NCBI GenBank assembly: GCA_023392205.1
Contig: JAEVZN010000196.1
Span: 1 to 6,142, forward strand
Source: Pseudomonadota bacterium
GTDB taxonomy: Bacteria; Pseudomonadota; Alphaproteobacteria; Rhizobiales; Xanthobacteraceae
Direction: 5' to 3'
DNA length: 6,142 bases
Shown here: one piece after another, positions 1 to 4,937 of the stretch
How the letters are laid out: each line of letters begins with the position of its first letter
Position numbering within the stretch: position 1 is the first letter of the stretch
Notes under the pieces: model-generated
Seen by the model: only the letters and a program-made list of their open reading frames with translations
Databases searched by the model: none
What the model was told of the DNA's origin: nothing
Position numbers and translations under genes: made by a program

Positions 1-104
1 GCTTCAAGCCCGACCCGAAATTCCTGCAGGCGGGCGACGTAGTCACGCTCGGCATCGAGAAGCTCGGCCAGCAGACCCAGAAGATCGTGGAACTGAAGAA
101 GTAG
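1..104 (+). CDS. Fumarylacetoacetate hydrolase (FAH) family protein, C-terminal fragment
   Basis: Only the last 33 complete codons are in the window, read from base 3 to a TAG at 102-104. The peptide contains FLQAGDVVTLGIEKLGQQ, which fits the final beta strands of the FAH fold, where a 'GDVV-x-x-G-I-x-x-L/I-G' pattern closes the metal-dependent hydrolase/lyase domain. Family members cleave or decarboxylate 2,4-dioxo or enol acids, typically in the lower part of aromatic or sugar acid catabolism. The substrate cannot be told from this fragment, and the catalytic metal ligands lie upstream of the window. A GC-rich stem-loop follows 19 bases after the stop. The family call rests on a short motif and is moderately sure; a specific enzyme name would be a guess. 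Confidence 0.7.
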   Translation, partial: FKPDPKFLQAGDVVTLGIEKLGQQTQKIVELKK

Positions 105-123
105 GCCGGCGCGTCCGGACCCC

Positions 124-164
124 GGCATAGCCGGCCGCTGACCACTCGCGCGGCGGCCGGTGCC
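124..164 (+). terminator. GC-rich stem-loop after the FAH-family gene, possible terminator
   Basis: The arms CCGGCCGC (131-138) and GCGGCCGG (153-160) are perfectly complementary. The stem is extended by GGCA (124-127) and TGCC (161-164) across a 3-base bulge, with a 14-base loop. It starts 19 bases after the TAG of the upstream gene. The sequence after it is AGAAAATG, with no T-run, so this is not a classical intrinsic terminator. It could be an RNA 3'-end stabiliser or a pause site. Confidence 0.4.
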
Positions 165-237
165 AGAAAATGTGGAACTTCGGCAGTGCAGCGGACTTGA
201 CGCTTGGGGGGTCGGGGGGAACCCTAGGACGTTTTTC

Positions 238-1554
238 ATGCCCGAACTGAAGTCCCTGCCCAATCACCTTCCCGCCCGCATCCCCGCCGAAGACGGCTCC
301 GTCGAATTCGCAAAGCTCGAAGACCTCTCACGAATCAAGCATTGGCAGCGCGCCTTTGCCGATCAGCGCAAGGATCATCGCTATTACCAGTTGATCGAAC
401 GGACGCTTTGTCCGGATTTTGACTACAGATATTTCATCATCAGGGACGGACACGGCGAGGTTCGTGCGGTGCAGCCCTGCTTCCTGCTGGATCAGGATCT
501 GCTTGCAGGCGTTCCGGCGCTGACCCGCGCGGCCGATCGTTTCGTGCGTGGCTGGTGGCCGGGCTTCATGCGCCTGCGCACGCTGATGGTGGGATGCGCG
601 GCCGGCGAAGGGCATCTCGATGTTGCCCGCGACGGCTCCGACCGGCAACTGCTGAACACCTTCGCAAAAGAGTTGCGCACACATGCCGTCGCGGCCGGTG
701 CCAGACTGATCGTCATGAAGGAGTTTCCGGCGGAATACCGGGACGACATGGACGATTTTCTCGACCACGGATTTACCCGCGTGCCGAGTTTCCCGATGGC
801 AAGCCTCGATCTGCGCTATGCGGATTTCGAGGACTACATCAAGCGCGGCACCGGCGCGAAAATGCGCTCGGAATTGCGCCGGAAGTTCCGCGCCGCCGAC
901 AAGGAAGCGCCAATCGAGATGAGCGTGATGCGCGATATCACGCCGGTCATCGACGAGGTCTATCCGCTCTACCTGCAGGTCTATGAGCGCTCATCGCTGC
1001 ATTTCGAAAAGCTGACCCAGGAATATCTGTGCGAGCTGGGCCGCGTCATGCCGGACAAGGTGCGCTTCTTCGTCTGGCGGCAGGAGGGCAAAGCCATCGC
1101 CTTCAGCGTCTCGATGGTGCACGGCGATACGATCTGCAACGAATATCTGGGCCTCGATTACAGCGTCGCGCTCAAGCTGCATCTTTATTATTGCGCCTTC
1201 CGCGACACGGCATCATGGGCTATGGCGAACGGATACACGCGCTGCGTCAGCACCGGTCTCGGCTATGAGCCGAAACTGCAATTGCGATTCAGGCTGGTGC
1301 CGCTCGATCTGTATGTGCGGCATACCTCGCCCGTCCTCAACGTGCTGCTGGGTTGGCTGTTGCCGCTGATCGAACCCACCCGCCACGACAAGACGCTGCG
1401 CCGTTTTCCGAACCACGATGAATTGTGGGCGGATCGCACCAAGTCAGCCGTCGCTCCCGTCGACGGGGAGCGAAAGCCCTACCCCCTCGCCTCCAGCACG
1501 GCGCGCAACGAGATGTTGGACCACGGCGTGACGCGGTCGCGGAAGGCGAGATAG
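238..1554 (+). CDS. GNAT-superfamily acyltransferase, BioF2/FemAB-like
   Basis: Predicted 438-residue cytosolic protein. It resembles the GNAT/BioF2-like proteins (Pfam Acetyltransf_6 type, COG3146 neighbourhood), which carry two tandem GNAT-like folds and are thought to acylate or aminoacylate cell-wall or lipid substrates. The exact substrate is unknown. Visible support includes the basic segment GAKMRSELRRKFRAA at residues 206-220, then FFVWRQEGKAIAFSVSMVHGDTI at 277-299 (the beta-strand pair typical of a GNAT core), then NEYLGLDY (301-308), the helix LKLHLYYCAFRDTASWAMANGYTR and the STGLGYEPKLQLRF segment (338-351). The ATG at 238 is preferred because AGGA (226-229) lies 8 bases upstream; an in-frame GTG at 160 has no ribosome site and falls in the stem-loop. 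Recognisable similarity fades near residue 400 (DELWADR). The last 38 residues are a basic, low-quality tail, and its end is antisense to the TRAP receptor gene. Confidence 0.75.
   Translation: MPELKSLPNHLPARIPAEDGSVEFAKLEDLSRIKHWQRAFADQRKDHRYYQLIERTLCPDFDYRYFIIRDGHGEVRAVQPCFLLDQDLLAGVPALTRAADRFVRGWWPGFMRLRTLMVGCAAGEGHLDVARDGSDRQLLNTFAKELRTHAVAAGARLIVMKEFPAEYRDDMDDFLDHGFTRVPSFPMASLDLRYADFEDYIKRGTGAKMRSELRRKFRAADKEAPIEMSVMRDITPVIDEVYPLYLQVYERSSLHFEKLTQEYLCELGRVMPDKVRFFVWRQEGKAIAFSVSMVHGDTICNEYLGLDYSVALKLHLYYCAFRDTASWAMANGYTRCVSTGLGYEPKLQLRFRLVPLDLYVRHTSPVLNVLLGWLLPLIEPTRHDKTLRRFPNHDELWADRTKSAVAPVDGERKPYPLASSTARNEMLDHGVTRSRKAR
1452..1472 (-). terminator. Stem-loop just downstream of the TRAP receptor gene
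   Basis: CGCTCCC (1452-1458) and GGGAGCG (1466-1472) form a perfect 7-bp stem around a 7-base loop. On the minus strand it begins 7 bases after the TRAP receptor stop codon, the usual place for the end of this operon. The following minus-strand bases (ACGGCTGACTT) are not U-rich, so termination would be weak or factor-dependent. The element sits inside the coding frame of the convergent acyltransferase. Confidence 0.35.
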
Positions 1555-2546
1555 GAATCGTGAACCTTGCGGGCGATGGCGCCGCGCGATGCGAGGCCCG
1601 CCAGAATATCTGTCGATTCCCTGGCGGCAGCCGTCACCAGATCGTCGGGAAAGGTCATCAGCTTCACATTGTGCTGTGAGGTCAGCGCATTCAGCGCCTC
1701 GATATTGAGCCGTTCCATTTCCGAGAGCGCATAGGCGGCTTCGGTCGCGCAGGCATGCGCGACGATGGCCTGCAATTCGGAATCGAGCGCGGCCCAGGCT
1801 TTCAGCGAGACGATGCATTCGCCGGTGCCGTTCGGTTTGTTGAAGCCGGGCGCATAATACATCGGCGCCACGCGATACAGGCCGAGCGCGATGTCCGATC
1901 CCGGCCCGACGAACTCGGCGGCATCGAGCATCCCCGATTGCAGGCTTGTGAGAATTTCCGCGGGCGGCGTCGTCTGTGCCGTGGCGCCGAGCCGGCGATA
2001 GACCTCACCGCCGAGGCCGAGCGAACGGATCTTCACGCCGCGAATGTCTGCCGCACTGCCGATCTCGCGGCGGAACCAGCCGCCCATGCAGACACCGGTA
2101 TTGCCGGCCATGAAGGGCTTCACCCCGAACGGCGCGTAAAGCTCGTCCCAGAGCGCCTGCCCGCCCCCGGCCTCGACCCAGGCGACATGCTCGTTCGGCG
2201 TCAGGCCGAACGGCACTGTCGTATAGAAGACAGCGGCCGGGTCCTTGCCCTGCCAGAAAAACGAGGCCGTATGCCCCATCTCGGCCACACCGCCGCCGAC
2301 GGCATCCAGCACCTCGAAGGCCGGCACGACCTCGCCGGCCGCCGACACCGAAATGTCGAGCCGTCCGCCGGACATCGTCCTGATGCGCTCGGCAACCCGC
2401 TCCGCCGACATGCCGGGTCCGGGCAACCGCTTCGGCCACGAGGTCACCATGCGCCAGCGTCGTGTCTGTGCAAGGGCGATGGAGGGCGCAGCGAGGGTGA
2501 CGGCGGCAGCACTCCCGGCCACCACATGACGACGCGTGAACTTCAT
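1479..2546 (-). CDS. TRAP transporter periplasmic solute receptor (DctP family, TakP-like), Tat-exported
   Basis: 355-residue DctP-type extracytoplasmic receptor. Such receptors bind organic acids and deliver them to a DctQ/DctM sodium-driven permease; neither partner is in this window, so it is an orphan. The N-terminus TRRHVVAG (4-11) is a twin-arginine signal, with likely cleavage after ALA at 24-26. Family landmarks are the GEVVPAFEVLDAV stretch (71-83), MAGNTGVCMGGWFRREI (146-162), VKIRSLGLGGEVYRRLG (171-187) with Arg174 at the position of the conserved carboxylate-binding arginine, and LQSGMLDAAEFVGP (202-215). The pattern resembles the 2-oxo-acid receptor TakP of Rhodobacter, which has Trp where Phe212 lies here. 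ATG at 2546 is chosen over an upstream in-frame ATG at 2570 because GAAGGAAAAG sits just before it and the Tat motif then falls at the N-terminus. It overlaps the thiD stop as ATGA, so it is probably the last gene of the TPP-regulated operon. Substrate unknown: a thiamine precursor or a 2-oxo acid are both possible. Confidence 0.9.
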   Translation of the reverse strand: MKFTRRHVVAGSAAAVTLAAPSIALAQTRRWRMVTSWPKRLPGPGMSAERVAERIRTMSGGRLDISVSAAGEVVPAFEVLDAVGGGVAEMGHTASFFWQGKDPAAVFYTTVPFGLTPNEHVAWVEAGGGQALWDELYAPFGVKPFMAGNTGVCMGGWFRREIGSAADIRGVKIRSLGLGGEVYRRLGATAQTTPPAEILTSLQSGMLDAAEFVGPGSDIALGLYRVAPMYYAPGFNKPNGTGECIVSLKAWAALDSELQAIVAHACATEAAYALSEMERLNIEALNALTSQHNVKLMTFPDDLVTAAARESTDILAGLASRGAIARKVHDSYLAFRDRVTPWSNISLRAVLEARG

Positions 2547-3358
2547 CGGGCTTTTCCTTCCTCCCACCAATGGTGGAAATGATGGACCGGACCATGTCCG
2601 TGTCCGATGGCCAGCCGGTCCGATGCCCGGATAGCCGCGGTGATATAGGCTTTGGCCTCGCGCACGGCTTCGGCCAGTTGCATACCCTTGGCGAGCCCGG
2701 CGGCGATGGCCGACGACAATGTGCAGCCGGTGCCATGGGTGTTGCGGGTGTCGATGCGCTCGGACGCCAATCGCGCAACCGAGTTATGCTCGACCAGAAG
2801 ATCGACGCTTTCGGCCCCGCCGGCATGGCCGCCTTTCATCAGCACGGCACGTGCGCCGAGCGACAAGAGCCGTTCGCCCTGCTCGCGCATCTCGCTTTCG
2901 GTCTGCGCCACCGGCGCTTGCAGAAGCGCCGCGGCTTCCGGCAGATTGGGCGTCAGCACCAGCGCTTTGGGGATCAGCACTTCGCGCAGGACGTCAATCG
3001 CTTCGGCCGCCAGCAACCGGTCTCCCGAAGCAGCGACCATGACCGGATCGAGCACGATCGCGGTCTGCCGGTAGCGCGTCAGGCCGTCGGCCACGGCGGA
3101 GATCACATCGGGATGCGAGAGCATGCCGATCTTCACGGCATTGACCGCGAGATCCGAAAACACCGCATCGATCTGCGCGGTGACGAAGGACGGCGGCACG
3201 TCATGGATGCCGGTCACGCCTTTCGTATTCTGCGCGGTGAGCGCCGCGATCACCGAAGCGCCATAGACGCCGAGTGCGGAGAAGGTCTTGAGGTCCGCCT
3301 GAATCCCGGCGCCGCCGCCTGAATCCGACCCCGCAATAGTGACGGCAATCGCAGTCAT
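2543..3358 (-). CDS. thiD: Hydroxymethylpyrimidine / phosphomethylpyrimidine kinase
   Basis: 271-residue cytosolic bifunctional kinase of the ribokinase fold. It phosphorylates 4-amino-5-hydroxymethyl-2-methylpyrimidine (HMP) to HMP-P and then to HMP-PP, the pyrimidine partner for ThiE. The N-terminal AGSDSGGGAGIQADLKT motif (9-25) is nearly diagnostic of ThiD. Other marks are TAQNT (41-45) in the substrate pocket, KIGML (76-80), the LDPVMVA segment (103-109), TPNLPEA (136-142), MKGGH (174-178) and the anion-hole/active-site motif NTHGTGCTLSSAIAAG (206-221) with Cys212. Length is normal for a stand-alone ThiD without ThiE or TenA fusion. The ribosome site GAAAGGTG lies within the end of thiE, and the start overlaps the thiE stop as ATGA. 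Its own TGA overlaps the start of the TRAP receptor gene in the same way. Confidence 0.97.
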   Translation of the reverse strand: MTAIAVTIAGSDSGGGAGIQADLKTFSALGVYGASVIAALTAQNTKGVTGIHDVPPSFVTAQIDAVFSDLAVNAVKIGMLSHPDVISAVADGLTRYRQTAIVLDPVMVAASGDRLLAAEAIDVLREVLIPKALVLTPNLPEAAALLQAPVAQTESEMREQGERLLSLGARAVLMKGGHAGGAESVDLLVEHNSVARLASERIDTRNTHGTGCTLSSAIAAGLAKGMQLAEAVREAKAYITAAIRASDRLAIGHGHGPVHHFHHWWEEGKAR

Positions 3359-4017
3359 GCCGCACCTTTCCGGTCGAGTGCCTCATCGATGACACCGCGC
3401 AATTGCGCCGCCGCCTGTTGCGGGTCCGGCGTTATCGACAGGGCGGAGATCACGGCCACGCCATCGGCACCGGCTGCGATCACCTGCGCGGCGTTGTCAC
3501 GATTTATACCTGCAATGGCGCCGACCGGCATGTGCGGCGCCCGCGCCCGTACCAGCTTCGCCAATGCCGCAAAGCCTTCGGGACGCACCGGCGGCTCGCG
3601 ATTGTCCTTCGACATGGTTTCGAACACGCCGCCGATGCAGACATAATCGAGCAATTCGAGCGGCGCAGCGTCCACCTGCTCGCGTGTCTTGATCGACAGC
3701 CCGATAATGGCTTCGCGCCCGAGCAGCCGCCGTGCATCGGCGACCGGCATGTCGTCCCAACCGATATGCACGCCATCAGCGCCCGCCGCCAGCGCGATGT
3801 CCACGCGGTCGTTGATCAGCAGCGGCACGAATGTCCCGTCGAGCGCATGCTTGATCTCCCGCGCAAGGTCGAGCATGCGCCGCGTCGACCCGGTCTTGTC
3901 ACGCAGTTGCACAAGCGTTGCACCGCCGCGGACGACTTCGCGCGCCAGTTCTCCGAGATCGTGTCCGCCGCTGCGGTCCGGATCGACAAGGGCATAGAGA
4001 CGGAGATCGACACTCAT
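3355..4017 (-). CDS. thiE: Thiamine-phosphate synthase, alphaproteobacterial variant
   Basis: 220-residue TIM-barrel enzyme that condenses HMP-PP with hydroxyethylthiazole phosphate (HET-P) to thiamine phosphate, releasing pyrophosphate. Conserved parts are VQLRDK (36-41), LLINDRVDIALAAGADGVHIG (66-86, holding the pyrophosphate/Mg-binding Asn-Asp pair), IGLSIKTREQ (105-114), IGGVF (128-132), AIAGI (167-171) and GVAVISA (186-192). Several canonical bases of the active site differ. The usual VHLGQxD is VHIGWDDMP, and the usual TxTK loop near residue 136 reads TMSKDN, so the lysine is kept. This fits the ThiE type I associate with Rhizobiales rather than a decayed enzyme. The start overlaps the thiM stop (ATGA), with AAGGTG as ribosome site inside thiM; the stop overlaps thiD (ATGA). 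Confidence 0.95.
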   Translation of the reverse strand: MSVDLRLYALVDPDRSGGHDLGELAREVVRGGATLVQLRDKTGSTRRMLDLAREIKHALDGTFVPLLINDRVDIALAAGADGVHIGWDDMPVADARRLLGREAIIGLSIKTREQVDAAPLELLDYVCIGGVFETMSKDNREPPVRPEGFAALAKLVRARAPHMPVGAIAGINRDNAAQVIAAGADGVAVISALSITPDPQQAAAQLRGVIDEALDRKGAA

Positions 4018-4793
4018 GACATCACCTTGGCGCGCTGGCGCAACTGGGTCCGGTCGAGATTGTAAAGGGCATCGAGGATATGAACGCCGAAGCTGCCCGG
4101 TCCGTTCGCCGCCTCGCCGGCAATATCGCCCGCTGCTCCGAACAGCAGAATGGCGGCGGCGACCGCCTGCTGGCGGTCCTCCTCCACCGACAGCGAAGCG
4201 GCGACCAGCGCCGACGCCGCGCAGCCCATCGCGGTCACCTGCGCCATCAGCGGATGACCGTTGCCGATGCGCGTCGTCCGCGTGCCGTCGGTAATTTCGT
4301 CAATCTGTGCGGTGATGGCGGCGACAGAACCGGTGGCTACCGCAAAGGCAGATGGCGATTTGCCGCCGGCAAGCACGGCGAATTCCGCGGCGTTCATGCG
4401 GACCGCGGCCGGACTATCCGCGAGCAGCGCGTGGGCAAATCCGGCGCGCTGCGGCGAGCGGTCGATCAGCACAGGATCTAGCATCCAAGGGCGGCCGGTT
4501 TGCGCAACGGCGTCGAGCGCCAGCCTCACTGCGTCGCGGCGCTCGCTATCGAAGGTTCCGAGATTGACCATCAGTGCATCCGCGCTTCCCGCAAAGGCGC
4601 CGACCTCATCGCGCGAAATCGTCATCGACGGCAGCGCACCCACCGCCAGCAGCACATTGGCGGTCAGGTTCTGGGCAACGGCGTTGGTGATGCAATGAAT
4701 ACGCGGGCGCCGCGCGCGCAGGCGCTCAAGAATGCTGGCTGCAATATCGGGAAAATCGCCAATATTCGATATACCGCTCTCTGGCGCACGCAT
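4014..4793 (-). CDS. thiM: Hydroxyethylthiazole kinase, divergent form
   Basis: 259-residue ribokinase-fold salvage enzyme that phosphorylates 5-(2-hydroxyethyl)-4-methylthiazole to the substrate of ThiE. Visible motifs are RIHCITNAVAQNLTANVLLAVGALPSM (31-57), LMVNLGT (74-80), LDPV (105-108), NAAE (134-137), ITDG (167-170) and NGHPLMAQVTAMGCAASALVA (178-198), with Cys191 as the expected catalytic cysteine. Two departures from textbook ThiM are seen. The loop after LDPV is LIDRSP instead of G-x-G-A-T. The stretch between NAAE and the following beta strand (VAAITAQID) is about 25 residues shorter than in the Bacillus subtilis enzyme as I recall it, and the common ITGE is ITAQ. Thiazole kinase remains by far the best call. 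It is the first gene of the operon, its AUG lies one base outside the riboswitch P1 helix, and its ribosome site is within the aptamer. Confidence 0.93.
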   Translation of the reverse strand: MRAPESGISNIGDFPDIAASILERLRARRPRIHCITNAVAQNLTANVLLAVGALPSMTISRDEVGAFAGSADALMVNLGTFDSERRDAVRLALDAVAQTGRPWMLDPVLIDRSPQRAGFAHALLADSPAAVRMNAAEFAVLAGGKSPSAFAVATGSVAAITAQIDEITDGTRTTRIGNGHPLMAQVTAMGCAASALVAASLSVEEDRQQAVAAAILLFGAAGDIAGEAANGPGSFGVHILDALYNLDRTQLRQRAKVMS

Positions 4794-4794
4794 C

Positions 4795-4890
4795 TCTCAC
4801 TCCCTCCGCCGGCATGACCCGGATCAGGTTCAATGGGTTGGCCGGACGGCCTCTCAGCGCGGCGGCCGATCCGCCGCGCACCCCATGAGA
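4795..4890 (-). promoter_or_regulatory. TPP (THI-box) riboswitch controlling thiM-thiE-thiD-TRAP receptor
   Basis: Read on the minus strand, all aptamer parts are present. P1 is UCUCAU (4890-4885) with GUGAGA (4800-4795). P2 is GGGGU (4884-4880) with ACCC (4838-4835). P3 is a perfect 9-bp stem, GCGCGGCGG/CCGCCGCGC (4879-4871 with 4865-4857), with a 5-base loop. The pyrimidine-sensing CUGAGA lies at 4857-4852, followed by an optional small hairpin GGCC-GUCC-GGCC. Then comes the pyrophosphate-sensing arm, AACCUGAUCCGG followed by GUCAUGCCGGCGGAGGGA with a P5 of CCGG/CCGG. These are the hallmark sequences of the TPP aptamer. The RNA ends one base before the thiM AUG, so control is expected at translation initiation, with TPP as repressing ligand. 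Confidence 0.97.
4802..4807 (-). promoter_or_regulatory. thiM: thiM Shine-Dalgarno sequence embedded in the TPP aptamer
   Basis: GGAGGG on the minus strand lies 8 bases before the thiM AUG (4793-4791). The same bases are the conserved 3' segment of the aptamer, where AGG pairs with the CCU of AACCUGAU to make P4. Ligand-bound folding would therefore hide the ribosome site directly. Confidence 0.8.
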
Positions 4891-4900
4891 TTGCGTTTTA

Positions 4901-4927
4901 CTTATGCCGGACGGGCGGGCGATGCAA
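4901..4927 (-). promoter_or_regulatory. Weak promoter candidate for the thiM operon
   Basis: On the minus strand TTGCAT (4927-4922) and CATAAG (4906-4901) could serve as -35 and -10 boxes, four of six matches each, but the spacer is only 15 bases. Transcription would then start near 4894, a few bases before P1 of the riboswitch, which would suit a short regulatory leader. The -35 candidate lies in the loop of a stem-loop. Readthrough from the upstream receptor gene is an alternative source of the transcript. Confidence 0.25.
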
Positions 4928-4937
4928 CCCGCCCGTC
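4910..4937 (-). terminator. Stem-loop overlapping the stop codon of the Bug/TctC receptor gene
   Basis: GACGGGCGGG (4910-4919) and CCCGCCCGTC (4928-4937) are perfect complements, giving a 10-bp nearly all-GC stem with an 8-base loop. It overlaps the TGA (4938-4936) of the receptor gene and precedes the riboswitch by about 20 bases. The minus-strand sequence after it (CGGCATAAGTAAAAC) has no U-tract, so it may be a weak terminator or an mRNA 3'-end stabiliser separating the receptor gene from the thiamine operon. Confidence 0.45.

Noticed and set aside
197..225. Promoter for the acyltransferase gene at TTGACG
   Set aside because: The -35 is good, but no acceptable -10 box lies 16-18 bases downstream; the bases there are GAACCC.
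160..237. Earlier GTG start for the acyltransferase, adding 26 residues
   Set aside because: The GTG lies in the 3' arm of a stem-loop, has no ribosome site, and the added residues look non-coding; ATG 238 has AGGA at a good distance.
2543..2612. His/Trp-rich C-terminus of ThiD (GHGHGPVHHFHHWW) as a metal-binding addition
   Set aside because: From family knowledge, a GHGxGPVHHFH-like end is common in proteobacterial ThiD, so it is not a special feature here.
1755..4065. Long open frames on the plus strand opposite the TRAP receptor, thiD and thiE genes (for example 1755-2582, 2570-3322 and 3403-4065)
   Set aside because: They mirror well-recognised minus-strand genes in GC-rich DNA, are rich in Arg, His and Gly, and show no family motif.
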